NCBI GenBank assembly: GCA_025201375.1 | Contig: JAIWZP010000008.1 | Location: 558,001-622,000, forward strand | Length of the DNA: 64,000 nucleotides | Direction of reading: 5' to 3' | DNA from: Gongronella butleri | Lineage: Eukaryota; Mucoromycota; Mucoromycetes; Mucorales; Cunninghamellaceae | Part shown: positions 52,904-64,000 of the stretch, piece after piece | Layout: the number at the start of each line of letters is the position of its first letter | Position numbering within the stretch: the stretch's first letter is position 1 | The notes under the pieces: model-generated | Databases searched by the model: none | What the model saw: only the letters and a program-made list of their open reading frames with translations | What the model was told of the DNA's origin: nothing | Made by a program: the position numbers and the translations under genes

Positions 52904-54160
52904 ATGGAAAACGACAATGTCAAGAGCCGCCTACTCAGCCAGGTCATACAAACGCGACTAAAACGCTGGATGATGGTCCTCGTCAGCATTCATATCGTAA
53001 GATCAAAGATGAAATGGATCCTGTTGCCTTGCTGCAAGATCATCCAAAAGGATGGCGCGTCATTGAGATGGGAAAAAAGGGGAGAGGGCAATTGGACGGC
53101 AAAAAAGGTCAAAAAATTTAGCCTTTTACAATGCGAAATAGTGTCAAGGCGGTTCGAGAGTACTGGAGGACCATTGAGTGAGACGGAAGAACAATCGAGG
53201 ACAACAAAAAGAAAAAAATTGCAATTGAGCGCGATTGACCTGGTTTTTTTTTCTTGTTTTCGAAAAAGATCCGCGCGCTATGGCAAATTTGGGCTTCCAT
53301 CGATGATCAATGGGCAGGTAAAAATGAGCCTTTTTCAAGCACATTAACTGGGCGTCGCTTATCTCTCTCTCTCTCTTTTTTCTGCAAGCGATCATGCGTG
53401 AAACATTGCTGCCCTGGATTTATGCGATTTGTACGACGGTGACGACGATGGCCGTGGTCAGCTTTGCAGTGCTTTTCAGCGTGGTGTGCAAGGTAAGGCG
53501 CAGTGCGATGGATGGCCCACTGACACGTGCCGTAATGCAAAAAAAAGGCGGACGTCTGAGCCCTTTTATTTCGCATTTTAGCCATGGACCATGGTGCTGG
53601 CGCTTGAAATGTGGCTGTACTTGCTGCTGACGGCCGGGTGCTTGGCCATCAACATCGCGTTCATCACCATTCTGGGCATCCATCGGCCCCTGTTCCTCCT
53701 CAATTGCCACCAAAGCGCTCAGCTGTGTGACGATGCATGCCGCGCCGTCGCATTCGACGACGCCCAGTCCCCGTGCGCTTACAAATGGAAGGAGAGCCTT
53801 ATCCTCGTCGTCCTCGACACCGTCGCCAATCTCATCATCAATGCAAGTCGAAAGAAAAAAACGAGAAAAAAAAGAGAGAAAAGCGAGAAAAAAAAAGTCT
53901 GATTTGAACCTGAAAGGGAACAAAAGAAACGGAGCAAAGAGGGGGAAGAATCGGACGCGACCAATAACAAAAAAAAACTCATTGACGCGTGTTCTCTCTC
54001 TTAGGCTGGTCTCTTGTTCGTGATTTGGCGCTACCGACGCGAGCAATGTCGCTTGAATCAGATCAACATGGCCCCACCGCTCCCTCCACCATACCGCCCG
54101 GCCATGGAAACACGTGCATCCAAGGAAGAAGACGGTTTCCAAACGATTGAGCTGCAATGA
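52904..54160 (+). CDS. Tetraspan-type membrane protein with C-terminal PPPY motif
   Basis: Five exons (52904-52996, 53269-53317, 53389-53492, 53582-53842, 54005-54160) give 220 residues. Hydrophobic segments: a weaker one across exons 1-2 (WMMVLVSIHI, IRALWQIW), then LPWIYAICTTVTTMAVVSFA, MWLYLLLTAGCLAINIAFIT and ILVVLDTVANLIINAGLLFV. A loop with four Cys (LNCHQSAQLCDDACRA, then SPCAYKW) lies before the last helix. The short tail has RREQC and PPLPPPYRP, a possible WW-domain (Nedd4-type ubiquitin ligase) binding site. The last intron appears to use a GC donor (GCAAGT at 53843), because only this keeps the helix and tail in frame. The family is not recognised beyond its four-helix, SUR7-like shape. 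Confidence 0.7.
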
Positions 54161-54882
54161 TCTTTAAAATAAAGCAAAAAAAAAAAAAAAAAAAAAGTCG
54201 GGCCCAAACATTCATGTGTTCAACGCGCTGTCATGTGTCTTCATGAGGTGTGAGGGGGGGAGGACAGTGGCGAAATGACAACGGAAGGAGCGGAGATCAC
54301 ACTTTAGAGGTGGAGGGTGGGAAAAAGCCTGCGATTGGGCGCTCCCCCTTTTTTTTTTTTTTTTTTTTTTTTGTTGGGATGCACTAGGCCTGTTGGTGCA
54401 CCACAGTGTGATTTTTTTTGAGCTGAGTCATTGGCTTTGGGGGGATTTGGTCCTGCGTTGCACCCCCCTCTCTCTCTCTTGGTCATTTTTTGCCCAACAT
54501 GCCATACGCCTGGGCGCCACAGCCAACAAAAAAATAGAAAATAACAAGAGCGAGGCGCCTCATCCATGGATCAACAGGGGTACAATAGTTTTACCGATGT
54601 GGGCCAGTCATTTTGCTTATCAATTGTCCCTTTTTTGGGTGCAACAAAGAAGAAAAAGGGCATGGGCGAACCAGGCAGCTTTTTTTTGGGGGCGAAAAAA
54701 ACAGAGGTCGGTCGAGCGGAGACGTCAAATCGCAGGAATCCGAACGGTCGCTGAAACAAACAAAAGAGCCCATTTTCTTTTTTTTTTTCTTGTCATTTTC
54801 TCTTTTCTTTTTCTCTTTTTTTTTTTGCCTTTTGCTTCCCCCACTCTCTTTTTCTCTTTCCTCCCCCACCCTTTTGCCTTTT
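54161..54882. other. Intergenic region with long A/T tracts
   Basis: Between the tetraspan gene and biotin synthase. A run of A follows an AATAAA-like signal at about 54.17 kb; a T run lies at 54.35 kb. From 54.78 kb the DNA is a pyrimidine-rich leader up to the biotin synthase start. No gene was seen. Confidence 0.55.
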
Positions 54883-56954
54883 ATGTCTGCCTTCCGTCTC
54901 GCCCTGCAGCCCTTGCGCTCGTCGCGTCTGTATAGCACGGCCACGCCGTCGCGCCTTGCGTCTGTTGCCAACACGGCGACCACCGCCGCCTCGCCCCAGG
55001 CATTGAGTGCCGCCGCCCTCCACGCAAGTGGGCCCCTGCGAAACGACTGGTCGCGCGATGAAATCCAAGCCATCTACGACTCGCCCTTTGTCGATCTGAT
55101 GTTTTACGCGGTAAGTAGCCCAATTGCTGGATTTGTTGAGCGAGGGAGAGAAAACAAAGAAAGAAAAAAAACTGATCCAAGTGTGTGTTTGTGCGTGTGA
55201 TCAGGCCAAGGTGCACCGTGACAATTTCAACCCGCGTGAGGTGCAGCAATCCACGTTGTTGTCCATCAAGACCGGTGGCTGCACGGAAGATTGCAAGTAT
55301 TGCCCCCAATCGTCGCGCTACAAGACCAATGTTGAGGCCCAGAAGATGCTCGACGAGAACGTCATCTTGGACGCTGCCCAGCGAGCAAAGGATGCCGGCA
55401 GCACCAGGTAAAAAAATGCAACCTTTTTTTGTTTATTTTGCTCCTTTTCACTCATCTTGGCCCCCTCCCCCAAAAGATTCTGCATGGGTGCTGCCTGGAG
55501 AGACTTGGCCGGCCGCAAGTCCAACTTTAAAAAGATTGTCAACCACGTCAAGACCATCAGGTAAAAAAAAAAAAAAAAGAGGAGGTGCCGTGTGCAAATC
55601 GGTGCGCGGGCCCCAATTGGTGGCCAAAACCCCCCACACAAAAACAATTGGCGCCGACCAATCCCCCCCCCAATGGCTTCCGTGAATTTGGCAGCACGCC
55701 AGGAACACCTTTTTGCCGGCTCCATTGCCATGCCATTTGCCTGCATGGCCTCCATTTGCTTCCACAGAGCCACCAATCGCTTCCATGCCTCTCGTAACGT
55801 GTCACCGTGTGTGATTGGGTGCCATTGGAAGTGATTGGCGGGCGGATGCCTGCTGTCTTGAGCATTTTCGAAGCAATTGGGAAGCAAAAGTGGGAATTGG
55901 TCATTTTGTGGGCTCGTTTTGGCTTCCATTGGGTGCCCACTTGGGTAGAGAGACTTTGGGGGTGGCTACGAGGCGGGGGGTGGATAGGAAGAGCAACGCA
56001 AGATGCGCGTCTTTTTGATTTTTTGACCTTTTCTGACTCTTTTCTTTTCCTATTTTCTCTTTTTTTTACAGGGGCATGGGCATGGAGGTGTGCTGCACGC
56101 TTGGCATGTTGAACGAGGAGCAGGCCAAGATGCTCAAGGATGCGGGTTTGACGGCGTACAATCACAATTTGGATACCTCGCGCGAGTTTTATCCCAAGAT
56201 TATCTCGACGCGCACGTACGACGAGCGTCTGCAGACGATCAAGCACGCGCAAGATGCCGGCATCTCGGTGTGCTCGGGTGGCATCATTGGCCTTGGCGAG
56301 CAGGACGAGGACCGTGTTGGTTTGCTTCACACTCTCTCCACTTTGGAAAAGCACCCCGAAAGTGTGCCTGTCAATGCGCTTCTTGCCGTCAAGGGCACGC
56401 CTCTCGAGGACCAGCAACCCGTCTCCATCTTTGAAATGGTCCGCATGATTGCCACCGCGCGTATCATCATGCCCCAATCCATGGTCCGTCTGTCTGCTGG
56501 CCGTGTCCGCTTCTCCATGAGCGAACAGAGCATGTGCTTCCTCGCCGGCGCCAATTCCATCTTCACCGGCGACAAGCTGCTCACCACCCCCAACAATGAC
56601 AAGAGCGACGACGCAAAGATGTTTGAGGTCCTTGGTAAGAATTGGCGAAAATGAGAGAAAACGGGCAGAAAAAAAACGCGCCAATGGTAGTCCAATGGCA
56701 ATCCCAAGGCGCGCGCGCGCGGCCCACGGAAAAAAAAAGCGCGGGACGACGCTGATCTTTTCATCACATCTGTCCCATTTCATCTCAATTTTGCTCACGT
56801 CTCCTTTTTTTTTCTTGCTTCTCCCATTTGCCTGTCCTCTCCCTCTCGTGTAGGTCTCGTGCCCAAGCCTGCCAATTTTGCGCAGGGCAGCGACAAGGCT
56901 CAACAGCCCGTGTACAATGCAAAGGCCACTGATGCGGCCGAGGTCGCACAATAG
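54883..56954 (+). CDS. BIO2: Biotin synthase, mitochondrial
   Basis: Five exons (54883-55110, 55205-55407, 55477-55560, 56072-56634, 56854-56954) give 392 residues. This radical-SAM enzyme inserts sulfur into dethiobiotin, the last step of biotin synthesis. A Ser/Ala/Arg-rich N-terminus ([20 protein letters not shown]) is a mitochondrial presequence. The cluster motif is [10 protein letters not shown] (C102, C106, C109), and downstream motifs are [57 protein letters not shown] and LSAGRVRFS. These cover the whole barrel. The third intron is 511 nt, several times longer than the others in this window. The tail after the last intron ([10 protein letters not shown]) is typical of fungal Bio2. 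Confidence 0.95.
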
Positions 56955-57818
56955 AAACACCCAATTTTTGTTGATTTTTACATGTATAGCTCGCGTTTTT
57001 TTACAAAAAAGAAAAAAACAAAAAAATAATAATAAAGCAACCCAACGGAACGTGTCTGTTGCCCATCTTATTTTTTGCAACATCGTCGATCCTCCATCCA
57101 TCGGCCAGAAAAATAATTAAAATTGGCGTTGCACAAGCTTCATCATCAGCTTTTGGACAACTAAAATAAGATCATTGCTTTCTGCGAGAATGGGCGCTCT
57201 TTTTATTTGCGCCCGCCCGGTAGCCCATCTCCCCTTCCCCCTTTTCCCTCCAGTTGAAAGCACCAATGGCCCTTGCAGGGCCATCAAAGGGGGGCAAAAA
57301 AAAAAAGGTCCCTTGTCAATAGTCAAAAGCACGCCGCGCATGCCAAAATAAATAAAAAAAGGGCGGGCAAGCTTGCTTTTCGAGGGAAAACACGTTGCGA
57401 CGTTGCACAAGAAGAAATTTTTGCCCAGCAAAAAAAAAAAAAAAAAAAAAACAAGGGAAGGGCCGCCCTGCCCAAATTGATTTTGGGTTCCTTTTTCTTC
57501 TCCTTTTTTTTTTTTTGCATCTTCCTACAGTTTTCCAATACCCATCCCACTCCTTTTCCCGTGCTCTAGTTTTTTTTAGCGTCAATTCGTCTCTGGACTT
57601 CATTCTCTCCTTCACTCGTTTCAAAAAATAACTTGCCTCGCACGACAAACAGGTATGACTCACGACCCCCTCCATCTGGCGTACCCTTGTGCCTGACACA
57701 CAGATGACACTCGGCCTTCTTGTTCGCTTGGCGCGCTGTGTCGCGCAACCAATGGTTCGAATTGACCTCATTTTCGCCTTTTTTTTTTTTTGGCTTTTTT
57801 TTTGTCATTTAGACCATC
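56955..57818. other. Intergenic region and 5' leader of the CYRI gene
   Basis: An AATAATAATAAA signal follows biotin synthase near 57.03 kb. A run of A is at 57.43 kb. The stretch 57652-57812 could be an intron in the CYRI 5' leader (CAG|GTATGA ... ATTTAG|ACCATCATGG), judged only from its splice-site look. Confidence 0.45.
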
Positions 57819-59243
57819 ATGGGCCAGATATTGACTAGTTTGAGCGGCTTCCGAAGCAACGAAGTGGTGGTGCCTGAACTTGGCTTTGATATTGAGAGTA
57901 AGAGACAACAAAAAAAAGGTGCTTGGCCCCATTGACCCTTTTTTTTCAAAATAGATGCGTCACCGAGCTCGGAAGAGATGGTCGTGTACCATGAGCTGTC
58001 GACACAGCTGGTCGCGCCCACGTCGTCGCTTTTAAATGCGCTTGAAAATTATCGATCATCATCCGAGGTCATCCGCAATGCCATTGCCACGCCAAGCTCA
58101 GAAAACGAAAACATTGCGTGGAACTCGGTGCTGCCCACCGTGTCCATGTTGCGCAATGTGTACGAGTACTCGGAAAACTTGAGTAAGCAACCCCCTTTCA
58201 AAAAAAAAATGTCAATCGGCGCACTCAATGGCTTAATTACTGACCATGGCGTATCTTCTTTGTCCATAGAAAAGGGAATTCCACGATTACTCGACATCCT
58301 GTGCCAGGGCGATGTCAACAACAACCTGCAAACCCACCAGGGCCTCACCAAGCTGTTTGCTGACGTCTTGGACTTTGTCTTTGAGTTTGATCATTTAAAG
58401 GTAAACGACGAAAAGCGCAAAAAAATGGATGTTTCTCATTTTTTGAATCAAACATAGATGCGCAATTCGTCCTTGCAAAACGACTTTTCGTACTATCGAC
58501 GCATGCTGCAGCGTGGACGCTACAGCTCGTCTGCCGAGGACAATGTGTCTGACCTGCGCAATGCCATGCTCGAGGATGACCTTGCCAACCACATCTCGCT
58601 CTTCATCGCGTACCCCACGCCCATGCTCAAATGCGTCATTGACACCACCACTGACTATGTCAAGAAGCACAGACTGCAAAAAGGTGTGGGCGAGTGCCTT
58701 GCAGCCGTCTGGGCCTCGTGCTTTTACACCGTCCACAAGAAAAAGTAAGCAAATCGCGCCATCTTGCCCATTTTTTCCACTTCTTTTTTTCTGACCCTTT
58801 TTTTTCTCGCTCTTAGGACCCAACGGCCAGAGATGTCGGCCTTTTTCCTAAAGGTCATGGTTGTCACCATCATTCTCTATGACCACATTGATCCCAATGG
58901 CGTCTTTACCAAGCAATCCCCTATCAATGTAAGTGTTTGACATACTCCGGCGCTTCCAATTGTTTCTCTGCTGACACGCCGAGGCTAATTGAGCATTGGG
59001 CTTCTCATCTTGGCTTGAAAACAGCTCGAAAAGCGCTTGTTTTCGCAAAATAGCAATGTTTCTGACGTTTTTTCTTGATTTTAGATTAAGAATTCTGTAA
59101 AAATGATCCAGACCGTGAGCAATTTGGACATTCCGAAGGACTCGAGTGCGTCGAACCTCATGTCAGCGCTGCGTTACAATTCCAAGCATCTGAACGACGA
59201 CAAGACCCCCAAAGGTGTACGCAACATTGTTATGGCCGCCTAA
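57819..59243 (+). CDS. CYRI/FAM49 family protein (Rac1-binding regulator of SCAR/WAVE)
   Basis: Six exons (57819-57897, 57955-58182, 58270-58400, 58458-58744, 58817-58928, 59085-59243) give 331 residues, about the length of animal CYRI-A/B. In animals and amoebae CYRI binds active Rac1 and damps SCAR/WAVE-driven Arp2/3 actin branching. The start MGQILTSLSG offers a Gly2 for N-myristoylation, as in CYRI. Conserved stretches include SSEVIRNAIATPSSENENIA, NEN..WN.VLPTV-type text, FSYYRRMLQR, LRNAMLEDDLANHISLFIAY, PTPMLKCVIDTTT and FYTVHKKKTQRPEMSAFFLK, with GVRNIVMAA at the end. I assign the family by overall pattern recognition; biochemical role in this organism is inferred. Confidence 0.85.
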
Positions 59244-60720
59244 AGCCGGTTGCTGCGTCACTCAATTCCTTGGCCTGTTCACCCCCACCCCCCAATTGGC
59301 GCGTCGTGGTTCCCTTTTTTAACGTCGTTTTCCCCCCTTTCGTCTTTTTTTTTTTGTGTGTGATTTTCGATTTTCCCCTCTTGTTTCCCCCCCCCTCGCT
59401 TTGATCTATCCCCCGTTTTCCTTGTTTTTCCCCTCCAAACTCGTCTCTCGTAATCTGTTCTATTAGCTACTCTTATTTTTCCGCCTATTACTTACTCGTT
59501 ATCTTTATTGTTCTTTTTTTTTCAAAGATTAAAAGCATGGTACAGCACCTTTTTACAAAAAAAAGGTGTCGGCCGCGTGTGCATGAGATGTTTGTCGCCA
59601 ATTGGGGGGAAGTATGCAAAGCTCAATTGTGTTGTTTGTACTGCGCAGATCATCGATTTCTTCCCCCCCCCCTTTTTTTTTGGTCTGCACACCAGACCCA
59701 TGCTTTTTTGGCATGACCCAGAGTTGGGAACGCCTCGTTTTTGAAAGAGTCGGGTGTCGGGAGAACGATGGGCGTGTGAGAAAGGCACGCTTTGCGGTGA
59801 AAACGAGGCGTCTCCCACGCCCGCAGCCCGCTGAAATAGAGGGTTTTGTGTTGTCCGTGCGTGCCTTTTGCCCAAGTTTGCCTTCCAATAGGCGGCCAAC
59901 TCAATCATTTCCCGTCCCATTTTTTTTTTTTTGCCACGCAGCAAGATCATGCATTGTTTGACTGGCTTTGATTTTAACTCTATCATGCTGGCAAATGGTC
60001 TGGGACCGTGCTTAGCTGCGTGGGTTGGGCGAAAAAAAAAATGAGAGAATTGGGGCCATCGCCAGTCGGGCGCAACCCCTTTTCTTAAAAAGTTGGCCAC
60101 GAGGACGCATGAGGAGCAAGCCAGCATGGAAAAAATCGAAAAAAAAAAAAAGATAGCTGGGCAGTGACAATCCCGCCACCCCCTTTTGTGACCACAAAAA
60201 GCTAAAATGGTGTAAGAGAGCGCATCTCGGCCATTGGCCATGCCTCATTGGCCGCCCAGGTTATTGTCGCGAGCTGAACCTTATTGGGGGATTTCTTTTT
60301 TTCACCAGGGCTACACGCAACCACTCTTTTTTTTGCCCTCTTTTCCGCCTCTTTTTTCTTTTTTTCTCTCTTTTTTTTTTTTAATCTTCATACCCCCTTT
60401 ACTCCATCCCGTCCCAACGAGCGATTGTGTCCTCTTCCCCCTTTTGCATCTCTGTCTCTCTTTCAATTTCGCACAAAAAGGCCCTTGGCAGCGCATCGCA
60501 TCCATCAATTTACCCTCATTTTTACGCATCACCAGCATAATCTTCATACTCGTCGTAGACTTTTTTATTCCTTTTAATTTCACTCAACAGGTACATCCCC
60601 CATTTCCCAGCGACCCAGGCCAAGTTTCATGGCCTGTCATCCCTTTCCGAACTGACCGAGATCCCTGACACCTTTTTTTTCTTGTTTTACCCTCCAGAGC
60701 TTCTCATTGACCCTGCAAAA
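59244..60720. other. Intergenic region and long pyrimidine-rich leader of the Ras gene
   Basis: No gene is supported; a minus-strand frame of 239 codons at 59.5-60.2 kb translates homopolymers and has no motif. The part at 60.29-60.70 kb is strongly pyrimidine-rich and leads into the Ras start. Confidence 0.5.
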
Positions 60721-61944
60721 ATGATGCTTTATAAGCTTGTAGTCCTTGGTGATGGTGGTGTTGGCAAGGTAAAAAAAAAAAAAAAAAGCAAGAAAAAAAA
60801 CCAATGGCCCCCCTTTGTACGATTTTGTGCAAAAAGAAACTGCATCTGACACTATTTCCTTGTTTTCTTTTCTGCAGACGGCGTTGACAATTCAGGTAAA
60901 CAGGACGACAAAGAGCAATCGGCTGAAAATTCAGGGGCTGAGAAATGGCCCAACAAGCAGGAACTCATCCTTTTCTTTTGTTCTCGCCCATTTCAAAAAA
61001 AAAAAAAAAATTGGCTCTTTGCTAATAGCTGTGCTTGAATCACTTTGTCGGTAAGTCGGCTTGATCGATAAAGCGTGCGCCCTCGTGGGACGGCGCGCGT
61101 CGCGTGGCAAGATGATGGGCGCGGGGACCCATCCAATTGCTCATTTCGCTTTTTTTTTTCTCTCTCTCTCTTTTTTTTAAAAATACACGCAAAAACACAG
61201 AAACGTACGATCCTACGATTGAGGACTCTTACCGCAAGCAGGTGGTTATTGACGACCAACCCTGTGTTTTGGAAGTGTTGGACACGGCTGGTCAAGGTAA
61301 CACGAACGCAAGCCATAAAAAAAAAAAAAATCAACGAACAAAAGCGAGTGCCATGTTTCTAAATTCGGGAGCCGCCCCCTTCCTCTCTACCTTTTTCCCT
61401 GTCATTTAGAGGAATACACGGCCCTGCGTGATCAATGGATTAGGTAAGACGGGCTGAATTGGCCATCATTGGGCCACGCTTTTTGTGTGTTTTTTTTTCT
61501 GTGTCAGGAAGAACCGAATGGACGGGCAATGTTTGTATTATGTCTCATTTTTCTTTTTCCTCTCAATTTGTTGCCTTTTGCGTTCGCAGGGATGGTGAAG
61601 GTTTCTTGCTTGTGTACTCGATCACATCGCGCTCGACGTTTGAGCGCATTGAGCGATTCCGCGACCAGATTTTCCGTGTCAAGGACGTGGACAATGTGCC
61701 GTTGATGCTTGTGGGCAACAAGTGCGACAAGGTCACGGAGCGCGACGTGCACCGCGAGGAAGGCTACAATCTTGCCAAGCGACTGGGCTGCGACTTTATC
61801 GAGACGTCCGCCAAGACGTGCGTCAACGTTGAGCGCTCCTTTTACCAGGTCGTTAAAAACATTCGCGCGCAGCGCGAGGGTCTCCGCGCCGGCGCAAAGT
61901 CCAAGCCCAAAAAGGATAAAAAGAAGGTGTGCACCATCCTCTAA
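60721..61944 (+). CDS. Ras-family small GTPase, fungal Ras2 type
   Basis: Six exons (60721-60768, 60878-60895, 61029-61050, 61201-61296, 61410-61443, 61590-61944) give 190 residues. All G boxes are present: GDGGVGKTALTIQ (P-loop), the effector [35 protein letters not shown] and ETSAK. The end [11 protein letters not shown] is a polybasic region with a CaaX box whose final Leu predicts geranylgeranylation, so plasma-membrane attachment is expected. GDGGVGK with T (not S) after it, plus LCLNHFVETYD, is the pattern of Neurospora Ras-2-like proteins rather than Ras1. Exons 2 and 3 are only 18 and 22 nt. The first of two adjacent Met codons was taken. The gene converges with the CorA gene; a TTGAATAAAAAC signal lies near 62127. 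Confidence 0.93.
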
Positions 61945-62149
61945 GCGTGTTTGCCACGTTTCCCGCCTCTTTTTTTTATTTCTCTCTCTATTTTGCTCAT
62001 CCGCCTCCCCACGCGACCTAACTCCTCCAAATTTTGCCCCCCAGCCCCAATGCCCACCTCTTTATTCTTTAGTTTCGGATGGATGCCTGCCTCCGCCTTA
62101 TCTACGTATTTATTATCTGTTTCCCTTGAATAAAAACAAACTTGCCAAT
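61945..62149. terminator. Convergent 3' ends of Ras and CorA genes
   Basis: About 200 bp separates the two stop codons. A GAATAAAAAC word near 62128 is a likely polyadenylation signal for the Ras transcript; the two 3' ends probably overlap. Confidence 0.45.
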
Positions 62150-63714
62150 CTAAATGATTCTATAGTATCGCATCATCATCGCACACGACACGCAAAACGT
62201 CAGAATCGCGCCCGTGATGCACATGAACCACGTGAGGTCCTGTTTTAAAAGAAACATTCGGCGTCAATTTGCATGTGTGACCCTGAAACACACAAAAGCC
62301 ATCTTTTCTTGGGAATTTTCCCCTTTTTTTTTTTCTCTTTACCTCTGTCTCCTGGCCAGGCACAGGCACATTCATGCCCCAGAGACCCGTAATGAGCGAC
62401 ATGGGAATGATCACACTGCCGAGAGCCGTCAACTTGGACAACACGTCATTGATTTCATTGTTTGTCTGTGTCATTTCAATGGAAATGCTGGCCAGGTAAT
62501 TGCTGTGGCTGCGCGATGAGATTTTCTCATAGTGATTCAGCGACTGCAGCATCGTCAGCAGGTGGTCTTCCCGAGTGAAATAAAAAAAATCATGAATTGG
62601 CAACCAAAAAATGCAAAAGCACAAAACAAAAGTTTCCGCAGCCATTGCCGCGGCCCGGCATGCACATAGGCCGTGCCCATGACGCGTCTCACAGGCTCTT
62701 TTTTTTCACTTGGATTTTACCTTTGACATCGCCCAAAAAGATGCACACTTCGGGGTGGATCGTCATGTTGGCTTGTAAATCATATGAAGCCATTTGCCCA
62801 CGCTTGATCATGGTGTTGACCACATCGACCTTGTTGACAAGCAGCCTGAGCAGGCCCATGACACGCTTGCGGCAGTAGCCTATACGCCGCAGCATGTCCG
62901 ACTGCTCCGACTCTTTGAGAATCAGCACAAGCTCGTCAATCGAGTCCACCTCAAATTCAATTCCGCGAATCAGCGGGGCAAACGAGTCAGTGATGTCGTC
63001 CATTAACCCGTAGCAGATCCAGTCTATTCAAAATATAAAACAACGACGAGGTCAAAACGCGGTCTTTTCGCGCTTTTTGCTGTGGTTCTTGCTTTTTTTT
63101 TCTTTTTTTTACCTGGTGTCACGCGGATATATTCGTTCAATTGCTTGATCCGCCGACGCACATTGTACGTGTGAGGAATGGGGCGCGAATGGAACTGCCA
63201 TGGATAAAAAAAAGGGGCAAATGCAACCGCGTCGCGTGAGCAAAACGCGTGATTCCGACCCCCTTTTTCTAGTTTTTTTTTTTTTTTCAATGGCTTACTT
63301 ACAGTGAGGATGCCTTGCTTGAAGATGAGCATGTACAGGCCGATGGGTTGCAAATAGCTGATGGATGTTGGGTCTTGGTCAAAGGTGCGGAAGCAGACAA
63401 AGCAATAATTCTTAAACACCTCGCATTTCTCGCGGGGTTCTTCCATGCTGATGTCCTCGGTGGTCAGCGGGTGGATGTGGAAGGCCTTGCTAAGCTGCTT
63501 CATTTCCTGATCCGTCGGACACATGACATCCAGCCAAAAGCACCCTTTTTGCAGCATGGACGACAGTGTCTGGTGCTTGTCGGGCAGCTCGGCAATCTTT
63601 TTAGCGTGCAATGTCGATGCCTCGGCTACCGAATAAAACGAAACGCGGTAATTGTCTTGGTATGTCTCCTTGTTCTCTTGAAACTGGGGGAAAATTGCGG
63701 TGTGAGTGGCGCGG

Positions 63715-63746
<32 letters not shown>

Positions 63747-64000
63747 CTCCCGCCCAAATTGTGCACAGCGACGTGGCCTTTCCAAAAAGGTGGGACCGCA
63801 CAACCATGGCATTGCGCCAGGGATCGGATGACCCCTCTCTTTTTTGTCATTCAAATGCAAATTGCCCAACTTTAACTTTTTTTCCTTTGCAATTGGCCTC
63901 AGGTGATGAATGTGACGTTCATTGGGAGGCTCCAATTGGCTTTTCCGCCCCTCGTTTGGCTCTGTTGAGGCTGTCTGTTACCTGGGTATAGCTGTCGATA
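62150..64000 (-). CDS. CorA-type magnesium transporter (ALR/Mnr2-like), 5' end beyond window
   Basis: Six exons are visible (63982-64000 partial, 63303-63683, 63113-63194, 62721-63023, 62343-62566, 62150-62239). The cytosolic domain carries CFWLDVMCPTDQEMKQLSKA, FHIHPLTTEDI, LQPIGLYMLIFKQGILTFHS and the segment NEYIRVTPDWICYGLMDDIT, followed by VDSIDELVLILKESEQSDML and RRIGYCRKRVMGLLRLLVNK. Transmembrane helix 1 ends in the signature GLWGMN (read as IPMSLITGLWGMNVPVPGQ), and the last exon gives helix 2 (FMCITGAILTFCVSCAMMM) and a short basic end. This is the fungal ALR/Mnr2 branch of Mg2+ channels; plasma-membrane versus vacuolar location cannot be decided because the N-terminus is missing. 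Several introns start with GT plus an A run. Confidence 0.92.

Noticed and set aside
55557..57101. Minus-strand frame of 514 codons
   Set aside because: It is antisense to biotin synthase exons and introns, has no domain, and translates homopolymers into Lys and Phe runs.
59522..60241. Minus-strand frame of 239 codons between CYRI and Ras
   Set aside because: Phe/Lys runs from homopolymers, no recognisable motif, no pyrimidine leader before the start.
1..64000. CRISPR arrays, rRNA genes, prophage or bacterial insertion sequences
   Set aside because: None seen; the intron-rich genes mark eukaryotic nuclear DNA.

Overview
The window looks like nuclear DNA of a filamentous early-diverging fungus, probably Mucoromycota (an inference). 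The supporting signs are short GT-AG introns of about 55-110 nt, pyrimidine-rich leaders before start codons, fungal-type secreted chitinases with a C-terminal chitin-binding domain, Num1/ApsA, Npr3 and a fungal Ras2-type GTPase. It also carries a CYRI/FAM49 gene and a SAMHD1-like gene, families I associate with early-diverging fungi and animals rather than Dikarya. Very long A/T homopolymers, up to 44 nt, occur in introns and gene-free DNA.

Layout. 1-198 is the possible tail of a gene. 0.2-4.1 kb is repeat DNA full of TACTGTA/TACAGTA. 4.2-10.9 kb holds a PPR protein (-), a small nuclear-type protein (+) and a ten-exon SAMHD1-like HD phosphohydrolase (-). 11-13.5 kb is gene-free and contains a degenerate repeat. 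13.6 kb holds a small secreted protein (-). 15.4-21.5 kb is a head-to-tail array of eight related genes, all on the minus strand, encoding ~150-residue proteins with a predicted two-helix membrane hairpin. I recognise no family for these; they are the best candidate for an undescribed system. 21.7-25.2 kb holds a carboxypeptidase Y-like protease and a SUR7/claudin-like tetraspan protein, both (-). 25.9-31.6 kb holds two paralogous GH18 chitinases (-), separated by repeat DNA. 33.4-33.9 kb holds a second small secreted protein (-).

34.3-36.8 kb is Npr3 (-). 37-41 kb is repeat DNA enclosing a GC-rich island that looks like an orphaned 5' gene end. 41.7-47.7 kb is a large Num1/ApsA-type cortical anchor (-). 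48.7-49.7 kb is a second copy of the 11.7 kb repeat. 50.3-52.5 kb is a second PPR protein (-). 52.9-62 kb reads rightward: a tetraspan membrane protein, biotin synthase, CYRI/FAM49 and a Ras2-type GTPase. A CorA-type magnesium transporter (-) converges on Ras and runs off the right edge.

There is no operon logic. Themes are cell wall and secretion (chitinases, carboxypeptidase, secreted cysteine-containing proteins, SUR7-like protein), cortical and cytoskeletal signalling (Num1, CYRI, Ras) and nutrient/metabolic control (Npr3, biotin synthase, HD phosphohydrolase, CorA). Exon boundaries were set by hand from GT-AG signals, reading-frame continuity and agreement between paralogues or known families. 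They have not been tested against transcripts.
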